From Gelatoporia subvermispora B (lineage: Eukaryota; Basidiomycota; Agaricomycetes; Polyporales; Gelatoporiaceae), in contig KB445802.1 of NCBI GenBank assembly GCA_000320605.2, forward strand, positions 1,071,555 through 1,135,554: a DNA stretch of 64,000 nt, given 5' to 3'. The notes below the pieces were generated by a model. It was not told the DNA's origin. It did no database searches and saw only the letters and a list, made by a program, of their open reading frames with translations. Position numbers and translations under genes: made by a program. This document shows positions 46,851-59,280 of this stretch, piece by piece. The number at the start of each line of letters is the position of its first letter. Within the stretch, counting starts at the first letter, position 1.

Positions 46851-47325
46851 TTGACGGGGAACTCAGAAACCGATGGCGCTCCTCATCGTCGAGCAGCACT
46901 CCGCGTTTTTTGGACCGGAAGCTATCTGATGAAGAGAATGCCAAATGTTTCCGACGAATTTCTGCTCATATCGACAACTAGAAGATATAATTTCGACAGA
47001 TATGTGGGAAGGCTGGACATTAAACGGATTCAGCTCGAATAATGCTCTCGCGATGCTTGCGTAGTGAAACTTGTGCCAATAGCTCTTGCGGCGATATAGG
47101 AAGAAGCGATACAGAGGAGACGACCTACGAACTATGTCTACCAAACCCAAGTAGAAGCGCCCCAAGTTCGGCATTACTTTTGTTTTAGCCAGAAGAGCAA
47201 CACCAGCACCCTACCTAGTCTTTGATTACTGAGAAAACTAACGCATTCCGAGATATCGTACATAAGAAGGGAGCAATAATGGAGCGAAATGGCCCAAAGA
47301 ATGTATATGGAACAATATGAGTCGT

Positions 47326-48817
47326 TCAATCCAATAATTGCATCATCACAGCCCCCTGATGTCGCCGGATCTTCCACTGCGATATGATATCCGGAGGCAA
47401 CACGAGGCTAAACTCGGAAAGAGTTATTATGTGCTCCGCGATATCCTGCGCGAATCTGGCAGAGTTCATAGCATGCAGGCGTTTCCAGTGGTCTCCGCCA
47501 TCCAATTTCCCGCCGGGCCACATCATTAATGGTCCTGTGGTATGCAAAGAAATTTCCAGCTTCGCGACTTCGAGCGGATCACACATGGCCACAATATGCG
47601 CCTGTGAACTTGAATTCAGTCGAGCAATTTGAGGTACACGTGCATCAGTGACATACTAAGAATAATTCGAGCGGCAGCGCGTCCATTTCCAGAGTGATCT
47701 TGAGGGTGACCTCAGTCAGCGACTCCGGTGCATCCAAGAACATACTCCTGAATCCATTCCAGTCGTCCTGCGTGAAGTGAAGTTCAGGCTCGCTTCCCAT
47801 CCACCAGTTCACACGCAGCAATAACTTGCGTGGCAGGCTATCCGCAAGGACGGTTCGAAACATTCCCGCCCGTCCGCGTTCTACGTCGGTTTCCAGAGAT
47901 GCAAGCTGACATCTGAGCGCCAGAGAGTAGATAGGCAGCAAGCCACCACTCACTACCTCCAATTCTGGCCAGACTGGTGATGCCGCTTGTGCGAGCATGC
48001 TGCGTGCACGTATGCTATCCGCATCCACCCATGATGCCGACATGTGTAGATGCTTGATATGGGGACATAGACGTGTCAAAAGGGCTACGTCCGCGTCATA
48101 CTTGATGTCGAGATATTCAAGGCGAGGGAATCGTATAGATGCAGGGGTGGTGAATGTGAACCTCGTCACGGTGAGTTTGCGCAATGCGAGGGATTGACTC
48201 CGATGGATCATCTTCGCTGAAATGTCATCAAGAGTATTGACATTGAGACGCAGTGTGTCCAGCGGACGCATGTCCGATACGATTTCCACGATTTCCTTGG
48301 TATCACCATCTTCTAATACCATACCCAGTACCCGTACACTCGGCAGCATACGTAAAGCACTGGATAGCTGTGGATAGAACTGAAGAGTACACGAGTTCAG
48401 CGTGATGTCCAGTTCCTCGAGTGACACAGCAGTGTAAAAGACTTCAATGATCCCCCGCATGGTCTCTTCTGGTGGATTGGCTTCGTACACAACACAGCCA
48501 CCACGCTGGGCATCGCTTGCATGTAGTATGTCTATGCTGAGCCTCTTGAGACACCGTGTCCGATGCGCAAGGTCGCGGTACATGAAATCGCAGAACGAGA
48601 CTAGGTTAATGTAACCGCCAACGACGATTGGGAGGGCGAGCAATGCGGGGATGCCCATAGAATACAAGGCATGGCACGTCATCATCAGCGCGAGTAGTTC
48701 TTTGCGATCCAGAAACCACATGAGATACCGGAGAATGTCATCGTCTAAGGCGACGGATGAGGTGGACCTGATGCAGGTAGCGGTCTGAGCAAACCAAGGG
48801 CAGAGCGAGCTATGCAT
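47326..48817 (-). CDS. F-box/LRR-like protein, intact copy F2
   Basis: Exons 48817-47657 and 47601-47326 give 478 residues. The ATG at 48817 (MHSSLCPWF) precedes an F-box-like segment (DDILRYLMWFLDRKELLAL, then CHALYSMGIP). Degenerate Leu-rich repeats follow (LEELDITLNSCTLQ, LDTLRLNVNTLDD, LTRLCPHIKHLHM, LEVVSGGLLPIY, LPRKLLLRVNWW). The frame is also open upstream to 48958, but with no ATG. The 55-nt intron and short final exon (MCDPLEVAKLEISL ... SQWKIRRHQ) are shared with all relatives here. Such proteins usually recruit substrates to SCF ubiquitin ligases and form large, fast-evolving families in basidiomycetes. This is the only copy in the window without a frame break. Confidence 0.8.
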
Positions 48818-49533
48818 GAAGGGTGTGCACGCACTGGACTCGATTGTGTCCACTGACTCTCCCCATATCTTCTGCAGTTCCGATGATTTACACTTCGGAG
48901 CCAACAATTTCTGCGCAGGACTTGAAGTAGAAATAAAAGGGCGGGGAGGACTCAGCAACGTCGCTCATTCACAACTGACGTGGCCGTTCAGAGAGATACG
49001 CAACCGTCACCAGCTCGCATTGAGCTGATGTAAGATCAAACTTAATTTTGCCGCTTGTCTGCTCGTACCTCCCTTTCATTTCACGGCATGACTTGCCAAG
49101 TGATGCTTTCGGAGATACTCCGTGCTCGTCGGATAGGAGTGCTTGCGCGCCCATGAGTAGCGTGTTCTGAGCCGCCCTGTCACCGTCACATAATGTTGAC
49201 CCCACAACAGATACACAATGCGTAAAGTCGCCTTTCATTCAATTTCTCTGGCATATATATATACAACCAAATCGGTCACGATGGGGTGACCGAGTGTCTT
49301 AATTGAAGGAGCAGCAGTCCAGTAGTATAGGGATTTGATGCGACAACTTCGAGATACATCCCGGGACCAAAACATGGATTCTGACGCGTATGTAAGAGGT
49401 GCCAAAATCATGACCTAGATTGTAGGATTGGTGCTGCGAGTATCGACATAGTCCAAGTCATCCCACGCAGGGCCATTGCCCCGGGAGATTGCCTGATAAC
49501 GCTAGATCTCATCTGTGTCGTAGCAGTCTTCGT
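48818..49533. other. Intergenic, nothing recognised
   Basis: Upstream of F2 and downstream of the HET gene; contains a TATATATATA run near 49254-49263 only. Confidence 0.45.
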
Positions 49534-51950
49534 TCAGGTGGGCCTCTTCCAACGCGCTATTCTGGTGCAGAGACTGGCGAGTCTCGATGAGCCCAGCCTA
49601 GTCTAACATGAGAATGTGACTCTACGATAGAACTTAGATACCTTACCTCTGTCCATAGCTCGCTCTCGAATGTTCTTTCGAACCGCGCCGAGTAAGCCGC
49701 CTGTTCGTCCTCAAGGTCCTTCCAGTCGTCTTGGGCAAACATGGACTCAAAATGAAACTCAGGAAGACGTCGAGAAATCTAAAGAAGGATGGAGTCGTGA
49801 GTAATGATAGCGTCGTGTGTCAAGACGTTCTTGAACCAACAGTGAATCCGTCATTATCCTTCTCTTGTTTTCCCAGTTTTCCTGAGAATTTTTGAACCAA
49901 ATCATACAGGTCCTGGAATTCCCAGGAGTCCTCACGGTCTTCCGAGCTGGGTACCGGTAAAGACGGGCTCAAAGGGCCGGAGAATTCATGAATCCCTTCC
50001 TGTGATGTTCTTTGTGTCACATCATAGCCAGCTGATCAGTAAACATCAACTTGCCTGGAGAACCTGTCGAAAGCGAGTCTCTTTGGACATCCGTTCCTGC
50101 CAGTATCCCTGAAATTCATTGCTGAGAGGGTCGAAAGGAACAATTTCCTGCAAATTGAATACATCGGCGAAGTTGTCCTACCATTCGGAATAGATTTAGA
50201 AAACTTCATAAACGTGATACAGGGAAAACCTACGTTGATCCGTTGGATCGCAGACTTCTGCCTATCTGATGGTTCATTCGTGCCTTCCGTATCACTAGGT
50301 TGATCCGCATTGATCTCGAATTGTGCTTGTTTGAGGGATTCTAGCACCTTACGGCTACTGAGCTTCTGTGCGATATCTCAACGACGATCCAACCAGTCGA
50401 AGTGAGACCGACAATACCTGTCTCATCTCTGTACCTCCTACGCTAAACTCGCGCACTTCCCAATTCTTCGTCAATTCGGCATAGTGCTCTCCAGACATGG
50501 TGAAGTATGATTCAATGTGAAAGTGATCTTGATGGTGCTCCTTTAGAAGCAATGCCTTGATCGCACCCGCGTTAGGGTCGTATCCTACAACCACCGCGAA
50601 TGCTTCAGGCGGCGTCGTCGAAATGTTAGAGTTGTACTCAGGGTCGATGAATATCCACAAATATCCGTGGTTGTCGACCAAGTGTACGTGCTCGAGACAA
50701 CGCACCGACCGACAGAGATGAAGGCCTATCGTCTTGCCGCGGAAGATCAGGTACCCGACATCGTCCATGGCACCCTTGGGCGCTTGGTCTAAGAGATCAT
50801 CTTCCTTGATCAATTCCCGCACCTTCCGCCAGCATCCATTCACCTGTACGTGAGCTTCCTCCTGCACAACCGTCCTCGGAAATTCTGGGAACGCGAGTTG
50901 CTTCGAGGGAGGTAATTCGAAAGATATTCCGAGCCAATGTGCACTGTGCCCTTTGCGAAGAAGTTCACGAGCAAGTGCCGCAGTGGCGCCCACTCGATCG
51001 CCAGGATGAAAGGCATGAGGATCGAGCGTAATGCCGAACAAGCCCATAATGCAGAAGACCATATCGACAGGACGTGAGGATGTGCGCATGAAGCTACAGC
51101 GCCAGATCGCGAGATACCTCGTTTCGTCTGGCGTCTCCTCGGACTTTGCTTGGATCAGGCTCATGATTGCTGCACGGTCGTCTGACGAAGATCCAAATGT
51201 CTTGACATAGAGCATATCCTCCTCCTGTATCTCCACCCGACTAGCTCCCGACGCAGCAAGCGAACCCATGGAAAGAAGTCCCAAGACATCGACCATCGCA
51301 GACTGACGCTCCTCGACAATCTCCAGGATCCAGGGTCCTCCCCAGTCAGCTGCAGGGAATTGGCGTCGGGAGTTGTGCGGCCATGAGAACAGCACAAATG
51401 CATGCGGCGGGGCCAACACCTCCTGTAGCGTCCACCCCCGATGCATCCACTTGGTCTCCTCGTCAAGGTCCGCTAACCGTTGAATGCCACCCGGTAGGAT
51501 GATCGATACTTTGCTATGTTTGTAGATGTGGTACATCTGGCTGATCTGCCAGGATTTGTCGGAGCGCTTCGTCTGCATGATGCAGAGCCTGTCGAGCCAT
51601 ATGTATGGGGCTTCCAGGATAAGCGACGCCTTGCATGCGTGGCGTAGGACGTCGAGGCTAACTTGACCGCCGCCTTCCGCCCCTTTGACGACAAACGCAC
51701 CTAGCGATTCCGCGTTGCAATCCTTCCGCGACGTTAGGCCGTGCCAAACATAGGAGATCGTGGCATATTGAGTATCAAAGAATGTGGTAGCGTGAGTAGT
51801 CTCGATGACACGAAGCTCATTGTGGTCCAGAAATTGAGCACAGTCGATGAGCCTGTAGCGGAATTCCGTCACGTAGAGTGAGAGGTCGAGGGTACGCCCC
51901 ACCAACGAGTGAACAGGTTCATTGAGACAGGCGCAATATGAGCTCTCCAT
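49534..51950 (-). CDS. HET (heterokaryon incompatibility) domain protein
   Basis: Exons 51950-50418, 50365-50234, 50147-50055, 49999-49841, 49778-49647 and 49602-49534 give 705 residues. The HET domain lies near residues 60-190. Its hallmarks are present in order: YATISYVWHG, YIWLDRLCIMQ with DKSWQISQMYHIYKHS, ILPGG, and WMHRGWTLQEVLAP. Proteins with this domain trigger allorecognition-linked cell death in ascomycetes; in basidiomycetes they form large families with unproven roles. The middle and C-terminal parts have no recognised domain and end in an acidic helical region (QDDWKDLEDEQAAYSARFER). The third intron uses a GC donor (CAG|GCAAGT), which alone keeps the frame open. The last exon is the least certain. 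Confidence 0.85.
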
Positions 51951-52771
51951 CGATATGGCGGTGATGTCGACGATATGTCTCTAATGAGTTTATTTATATG
52001 TTCATCCATGGTCATTCTGCAAGATCAAAGATGGCAGTCCCATACATAATTGTCAACACATACCAAAATGCGCTATATCACGCCGATATACGAATGGTAG
52101 GGAACAGGGAAGGAAAACATGCACTGACAAACCATCACAGCACGATTTAGGGGGAGGCCTCTAATCTCCACACGAACACCGGAGGTCCCGTAAAGATGTA
52201 GAGTTGTTCCCTGCGCGGGTTTGATCGGCAGGTTTTAGCGTGTTCAAGGACTTCGTTGACGACGTATAGACCTGCCATTAGCGGGAAACATGAACACCAT
52301 AAGAGCCTCAACACCCATTCTATCTAACATGTTCCGGGCGCTGATCGATCGCCCTTCAAAACATACATATTCAATGAGGCTGGAGTCGGTCAGATGTACT
52401 GCTCAGGGAAGTCGGAGTTGGATATTTGTGGAATGGAAGGCCGGGAGACGAATACACGCAGGGGGGTGCTGACACGAGCACATGTGCCTGCAACGATGCG
52501 TCTTGTGAAGCTACTGTCGGAACATGAGTCTTACACGCAGCGCAAGCAACGTGGTGCAATCAAATGCTACATTGACGTCTTCCATAAGATCTAAAGTCAT
52601 CGATAATGCTCAGTTTGACCACACATCCATCGAAACTCTCAGGTGATCATGTACAGCACGTACATCAGCTAAAGGTACTATTCCATTCATAAAGCGCGTG
52701 TTCATGGCGAGAGCTTCGCTGGAAACTTGAATGCGCGAATGAAATTACCGCAATCCGGAATTAACTTGTCC
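51951..52771. other. Intergenic, nothing recognised
   Basis: Upstream of the HET gene. A 60-codon frame at 52290 has no features. Confidence 0.5.
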
Positions 52772-52779
52772 GCCGTGTT

Positions 52780-53121
52780 TAGTGCTTTGCACGGGTAAGG
52801 GTAACCCGCGCGGGTTGGGTACCCTTACCCGTGAGGGTACGGGTACGGGTCGTTGTGCTAGTACCCGTGAACCCTGCGGGTACGGCCAAAGCGCCCAAAA
52901 GAGCGCTTTGGGAACGAATTCGAGCATGCGGGAGCCATACCAGGGCTCCCGCATACTCTCCGTACCATTTTTGACACCGCAGCAGTGTCCTAGAGGGCGC
53001 TTGGCCAACTCCGGACCAGCGCTTCACGTACCCGTACCCGTGCTCACGGGTCTATACCCTCCGCGGGTACGGGTACGGGTCATAGCGCTGGCACCCGGGG
53101 GTAGACCCGTGCAAAGCACTA
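52780..53121. mobile_element. hAT-like MITE with 8-bp target duplication
   Basis: 342 bp with 17-bp perfect terminal inverted repeats (TAGTGCTTTGCACGGGT). Direct copies of GCCGTGTT flank it at 52772-52779 and 53122-53129. The 8-bp duplication and TAGTG-type ends fit the hAT superfamily. The subterminal parts carry several GGGTACGGGTACGGG-like repeats in both orientations. It has no coding capacity. Confidence 0.92.
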
Positions 53122-53308
53122 GCCGTGTTCAATCGAACCTTAGGTGGAAAGTACAGGCAGCCTTGCAGACTTCTAGAGCGGTTTCTAGGACCAGAGAATA
53201 GCATCCAGAAGGGGATCCATTTTGCATAAGCGCAGAGGAAGGTGATGGCGTGAGATTAGGTTGCTCCTCCACAAAAAGTGCTCAACTGGCAATTTGATAC
53301 TAGCCTAC

Positions 53309-53920
53309 TAGGGGCGGTCAAGATAGACCGCTGACCGCTGCTCGCTGCTGAGACGCCTAGGGCACGTGAGGTTCTCGCACTTCAGCACGTGAAGGCGGCA
53401 CAGCTGATGCCACAGCACGGCGGGAAGTACCGCTATGCAATGTCAAGGCAAAAAAAACATTGCAGTCACTGGTATTTCATCGTTATTCATCTGCCCCTGC
53501 AGATTGGTGTTCTCAAATTAATCTATACTTTATGCTGATGTAACCAAATTTTTGTGCAAAATTTGTGCGAACAGCTGTGTATGGATCGCCGTTCATATCA
53601 CAGAGAAAACATCGAAAAGAGAGTATCGACAATTATCACAGCAACTTGTAAGTTGTGACAGTCATATATCGGCGTCGCAAAGTGATCGCAAACACGATTT
53701 GACGTGACAGCGGTGTTGCGATGTAGTGTGACGGTGTGATATTTGTTCGTGTCAGGAACGATTCCCGCGAACCCCGACTACCTCACATTGCATTCATGCC
53801 TGTCAGGAGCTGTCGGGTGCGCCGACGTGCCGCTCACCATGTGCTGGGGCACGGGAACCTCACGTGCATAAGGCGCCTCAGCAGCGAGCAGCAGTCAGCG
53901 GTCTATCTTGACCGCCCCTA
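53309..53920. mobile_element. MITE with about 50-bp terminal inverted repeats
   Basis: The left end TAGGGGCGGTCAAGATAGAC and the reverse complement of the right end agree over about 47 bp with two mismatches. The interior is AT-rich and has no transposase frame. The flanks (ctagcctac / ctagttct) do not show a clean target duplication, so the superfamily is open, though TAGGGG ends are common in hAT elements. Confidence 0.82.
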
Positions 53921-53940
53921 CTAGTTCTAGCGCTTTATAT

Positions 53941-54075
53941 CAGTAAAATCTCGAGTTATCTTAACACGTCTTATTTACCTTTTTGGGACTTACCGGTGTC
54001 TTTCTGCTCCGTGAGCACCCAATAAGTACCTTGAAAGGCAAATAAGACATTATAAGTCAAATGGAGATTTTACTG
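53941..54075. mobile_element. Small palindromic MITE
   Basis: 135 bp. It begins CAGTAAAATCTC and ends with the exact inverse, with weaker inverted similarity continuing inward (gtcttatttacctttt against gtcttatttgcctttc). It could fold into one hairpin. It lies 20 bp from the preceding element. Confidence 0.7.
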
Positions 54076-54333
54076 ATGTAGCGCTTCTCCAACTTTCTGA
54101 TACCATTCAAGCATGTCTTGGCTCCTACGATGCTCATTGTAGATAAGTACTTATGAAGCTGCGACACATAAAGCTAAGTGATCTTGATAATGTGCAGTAC
54201 TTCTTGCGTCAAAATGACTATCCGGCACCCATAGGCGATGAGAACGAGTAAGGAGAAAGGATCTCGTTCAATACCACACTATCATCTGCGAGTCGACCAA
54301 TCTGCCATCTAGTGGCAGGAGCCGAATATAGCT

Positions 54334-55700
54334 CTACCGTGATATCTCGAAGTGTAGGCATTTGTTCTGCTGCATCCTTTGCAAACTGAAAGCCCCCGCT
54401 TTGTCTGGACGCTGCCTAAGCTCCCTGAGCCCGCCACTTTCCTCCCTGGAGACAAAGACTGACATCGAGAGTATGCTGATAGATGCATTCAATCTGGAGA
54501 CCCTGAGAGGCACACACATTCTCAGGAAGCTCATCTAGGTACGAAGAACCTGATCAGTTTAAGTGTCTTGAGCAACAAACCGTTTTCGTACCAGATAATG
54601 TTCCAATAGCACTTCCATGCGGGTTAAATATATGCGCACCACGATTGTAAGCTCATCCAGGCCCTCTGGCACACCACAAAATATCCCTTCGTAGATTGCC
54701 CACTGGCTCTCCTCTTGACATCTATATACCCGGAGCTCCAATTTGCGTGGATGCATGTCAGTGAGGACTGGACGTAGAGCGCTTGCGTATTCAGGGCCCA
54801 TGATGTCTGTCTTCAACTCCACGAGTTGGGTCCGTAATCCCAATGCGTATATTGCTCCCAATCCACCAGACACAACCTGTAATTTTCGGAATGATGGAGG
54901 TTGAGTTTGCAGGTTACGGGCGCGGATAGGCTCGGCAGCCAGCGAGGTCATGTACTGGGTCATGTGTAGATGAACGAGATCGGGTAACGTGTACGCCAGC
55001 AGTACGACATTCATTACATCAACATGCATACTGGTACTCAGATAATGCACCGATGCATAGGAATGGTAAGGCAAGGGAGGTGGGCTATGTCGAACGAAAG
55101 TTCCCGCAGATGCGCCGAGTAAAGCATCATGAATTTTGCGATTTCAATGTCCTGACCATATCCCCTGCTCAAATCGAGGGTTTGCAATGACTGCATACGG
55201 CTAAAGTTCTCGAGGGCATCAGAACTCAGATTCATGATGGGACGGAATGAGCGTATGCTATGGAGTGATCCAATGATCTGCAGAGTGTTGGGATACAGGT
55301 CGAGGGTACGGTGATTAAGCTTAATTGTGAGTTTCTCGAGTGATATCGCTCGCAGAAGTATTTTAAGCAATCTTCACATTATATGAGGTGGGATATCGGG
55401 ATGTAAGACTGCTGGACAGATGGCATGGCCGGCGTAGGGATCCCCACTGATGTCGAGCTGAAGACTCCTAAGGCAGCCCGACTGGACTACCAGGTCATAG
55501 TGTATGAAGTCACAGAAAGACGACATCTTGCTGAACTTCTTGCCTAAGGTAATCTGAAGAGCGAGCCACAGGGCAATTCCGGCCGTGTACACCATGCTGC
55601 ACCTTGATATGAGAGCAAATAGCTCTCGTCGATCGAGAAAGGACATCATATAACAAATAATGTCCAAGTGCAGAAGCCATTGGTCACTAGGTGTAAGTCA
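54334..55700 (-). pseudogene. F-box/LRR-like protein, broken copy F4
   Basis: Exon 1 runs from the F-box-like block (LDIICYMMSFLDRRELFAL) near 55680 to about 54592. Exon 2 follows an intron and ends at 54334 (MCVPLRVSRLNASISI). An in-frame TGA at 55374-55376 interrupts PPHIM*RLLKILL where relatives have a sense codon. A frameshift near 55070 separates LPCLTIP from the frame reading YASVHYLSTSMHV. The later part stays open (LQVVSGGLGAIYALGLRTQL). This is the most divergent copy in the window, and it is probably non-functional. Confidence 0.72.
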
Positions 55701-58240
55701 GCGATGCACTGCAGGCAGCCAGAGGACATGGGAACGAAGACATGTCAAGGGCTGGAAAATACTTACTCGGATTAATTCCCCATCTTGAGAAATTACGAGG
55801 CGGATTATCCAACAGCACCTGTTTAAGAGCAAGAGATGCAGGAGCACAGCCCGCAAGTAGCACACATGACATCAGATGAATCGATGACGTCTGCCAAACC
55901 CTACAAGTGCCATAAATCACATTATATTGTTACTATTATAACCGGACGACACCTTTCAATAGTTTATAACTGGATCAAGCCCTGAATGCCACTGGTGGGG
56001 CTTGTATCAACACGATCCCTCACAAATAGCAATGCTGGTGGTACGGTGCGGCTCACAGGTTGTATACAAGGAGTGCAGAATCAAATAGTTGGACTACACC
56101 GCCAACTTGCCGAGATGCATGGACGAGGTGACGACTGCAGCCATGTGACACATCCCGGGCCAGGCGTCTGCTGCCTGATTTGTGGCCCGAGGATGGGTGT
56201 CAACTCAGCCGTGGAAAAGCCACTCATCTACATCATATTAGAGCATTTACAAAATGGCTTTGGCGACGAAACTCGTCTCCAAAGTGAGGCTGATCTGCGT
56301 ACAAAGTTAAGCGAGCTCAGCAACTTGTCGAGCCTAACCAGGTGTAGCAATCAGAGACACCAGTTGGTTGTAGCTGGCCTGTAGCGCTCAGCAAGGGCTT
56401 GCCACTCAGCGATGCCAACTGACAGAGGTCTGACCAATGTAGTACTTGTGCTACCCCTGCCGTTTCTTTCTTTGTTGGACACAAACCTCTCTCATCCTCT
56501 ACTTTTGTATTTGAATCGATCATTTTATGCCGCCATATTCCACCACTTGAAATGACTTGCATCTCTGCAGATAGGTCATCTCAGGGCAACCAGAACGATA
56601 TGCGTGAATTTTTGTAGCACTATATAACATCCTCACTGTCGACTGAGAACCTGGGCTAAGTAATCGCCCAAGGAGGTGGAGTGGACGGTGTGCACTGCAG
56701 ACTAATTAGGAAAGGCTCAGGGTTCTGATGGCAGCCAGCACTTTACAAGTGTCGCCCAAGTGGGGCCGTTGCGTGTTTCAACTTTTTCGTCACCAAGTGC
56801 AATTGTAAATGCTCTATTGAGGCTGAATCCATGTCCGAGCCATGTAGTTACATAGATCTAATGCAACTAGTGTTGCGGCTGCCGCTTCCATCTTGTGCAC
56901 CTGTCCACCAGCTTTGTGACCAGATCATTAATTTGGCTCATTTCCATGTGCAAGTTGCCCACATCTCGAACAATCAGCCGTCCGCCGGCTGCCAGTGATA
57001 TGTGTAACATTGGGACGATCTCCATCCATTCCCCATCCTGTCTCATATGGCTACAACTACAAGAGTCCCGCTGTGAGTCTGGGTCTGCTGTACTAATAGT
57101 ATCACTTCGCCTCCTCTTCCTTGTGCAAATGCCTTCACTGTCAAATACTGCTACTGTGTTGGTATCCTTTACCTCTAACAGACCAGATTGATTCTCATAT
57201 GCTTAAGATTCTGTAGAGACCTTCACATCTGCACAAATTGTGGCTCATGTGGCCTTGCTTAACGCCTCTGCGCACGCTGTGGCTCAGCCTTCACGTGGCC
57301 CGCAACAGTGCGCTGCACTTATAAAGGTAAACAGATACTGCCACTTGCAAACATCGACCTTTCTCATCTCCTTCTCACCCACTCTGACACCTCAGATGAC
57401 CCAGGAGTAAGCAACAATAAAGCTAACAAGCCCGAGCTGCCGGATAAGATTATGAAGCTCGATTGTGTGTTCTTCTCCATTTTCAGCCTCAGCATCAAAC
57501 ACGACACCCAGCCTCAAGCAATTTGGCTGCCATCTCGTGAAGAGAAGCAAGCTCCCCCCGGATGTTGATTCATTCACAATGGTGGTTTGTGCTCCACCCC
57601 ATCAAGTATATACAGTATTTAATACACTTTCCAATGAGTAGCTCACATGTATTTGCAAGATGGCCAATGGAAATAAGAAGTTCTCCGGGTGACTCGTGAG
57701 TACTTCATTTGCTTTTTACTTGCGAGGAACTGAGTAATTATTCTTCAGGGGCATGGTTTATTATTCAACCAAGGATCGCGAGGTGCACAGCACCTTGAAC
57801 ACTGACAAGGATTGCAATGTGGTGCAGACGAAGTTTCAGCAGGAGATTGATGACTCACTCGAGAGCTGCAATGTGGCATCCTGTAATTTGACAGTATGAA
57901 TAGATATAGTTGAATTCTAATTCGATTTTTGTGCATCTTTCTGTTATTACTACGACCTGTCTGACGGATTTGAGATAGCACATGGATTGAAGATTATATT
58001 TTATCTCCCAGATATACATATATATATGCGAAACCCGTATCATAACGAATGCGAGACACAGACTATATACACAGGTGGGGGCGAGAAGGCAATAAACTTA
58101 TGATGGGGATCTGGAGGTGCAGCTTGCGCACAGATGAGCCCGGAACCTTACTGACACCTGGAGTTGCCTCACTCTGTGTTAATAGACTGGGACATCTGGA
58201 TCTCAGCTCGGAATCACTCGCCACCGAGCCGCCGGGCGCA
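55701..58240. other. AT-richer region without recognised genes
   Basis: Several open frames of 60-130 codons on both strands (for example 55986-56384 and 57308-57568) show no domain, splice-linked partner or match to other parts of the window. It could be decayed mobile DNA, but I see no terminal repeats. Confidence 0.4.
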
Positions 58241-58282
58241 CCTCAGAGGCATGAAGCGCTCATGTGGATTTCAGCCATCGGC

Positions 58283-59040
58283 ATGTTGGTGGTGTAGGCA
58301 TCACCCAGTGATCGCAGCATCAAGGTCCCCTGATATTGTGTGATCTTCCATTGTGACGTCACGCTCGGAGGTATTACAGCGAGTTCCATTTCAATAGAGA
58401 CTTTTAGAAATTTTACCTTCAGGCACACCTGTTTACTTTCCGAGCAAACCAAACATCAGGTGACGAGATTGTGCGAAGGATCTCTCGATGTGCTAGGATG
58501 TGCTCCGCAACCCCACATTGAGACGCCTAGACACCCACAGCGACCGCTCGCCTCACTGGCCTTGTCCCTCATCTATGCTCTCGATATACGGCCCACGGGT
58601 AGTCTGCATGACCTCTAACAGTACTTTCAAAAAGCGCATTTCGAAACTGAGCCCTGAGTAGAAATATGGTCGCAACAGTGTGACATGGCTGGGAATCGGG
58701 AATCTGAATATTCGGTGGAGCTGTGATGATCACATCTCCTCCAATGGTTTCCTGTGTAGGTTAGAGCGTGCTGCAAAATCAGCACGTGACATGAAGCCGT
58801 TTTTTCCAAAATTCTCTATTGAAATGGAACTCGCTGTATGAGGGTGTGTTCGGACATGACTGGCTACGTGCCCCGCGAGGTCCTGAACAAAACTGTAGAA
58901 TTCCATAGCAGTAAGCGCCTCCGCGGGTACCCTCCTCCTTCACTTCTCTGTCGGGCGCTACTATGAATGGTCCTAGCGCATCTAAGGAGATCTCCAGCTT
59001 CGCATTTTCAGCGGTAGATTTCAACTCGAGGAGCGTCGGC
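58283..59040 (-). pseudogene. F-box-like final-exon remnant (F5), split by a MITE
   Basis: The minus strand from 59040 reads LKSTAENAKLEISLDALGPF, then in a shifted frame FVQDLAGHVASHV, matching the final exon of F2 (VAKLEISLHTTGPL ... FAQDIAEHIITL). The match resumes at 58375 and below with PPSVTSQWKITQYQGTLML (F2: PPDIISQWKIRRHQGAVMM). It is probably the second exon of the broken F3 gene upstream, now displaced by insertions and the assembly gap. Confidence 0.72.
58377..58836. mobile_element. MITE with TA target site, inserted in F-box remnant
   Basis: 460 bp with terminal inverted repeats CAGCGAGTTCCATTTCAATA (about 24 bp perfect), flanked by TA on both sides (58375-58376 and 58837-58838). 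Removing the element and one TA restores unbroken alignment of the host exon with F2. A TA duplication fits Tc1/mariner-like elements. It has no transposase frame. Confidence 0.88.
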
Positions 59041-59280
59041 TTACGCCAACAACTACCTTGCTTGTCGCTGAGACTATGTCCTGGATAATTAGAGATCAGT
59101 CTGCATAAGATGATTGATGCATGACTGTAGATAATTCACAAAAATATATATGTAGGCGGATTTCCACATCTGGAGCCTGAGATATACCTTGACGACCGAG
59201 TAAAAGGTCTCGTCGTTGTACACTGCCAACCGTGCAAAGAAATTGTACATTTGATGCCTTTTACCTGCTGACAACAATGG
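58971..59280. repeat. Left copy of 310-bp identical sequence beside gap
   Basis: Identical base for base, as far as I can read, to 59519-59828 on the other side of the N run and in the same orientation. It is most simply an unmerged overlap between two contigs. Confidence 0.85.

Noticed and set aside
48818..48958. Upstream extension of F2 by 47 codons
   Set aside because: The frame is open but starts with TTG; no ATG before 48817, so I start at that ATG.
55986..57600. Possible decayed transposase genes
   Set aside because: No conserved motif or terminal repeat could be identified; left as unannotated sequence.
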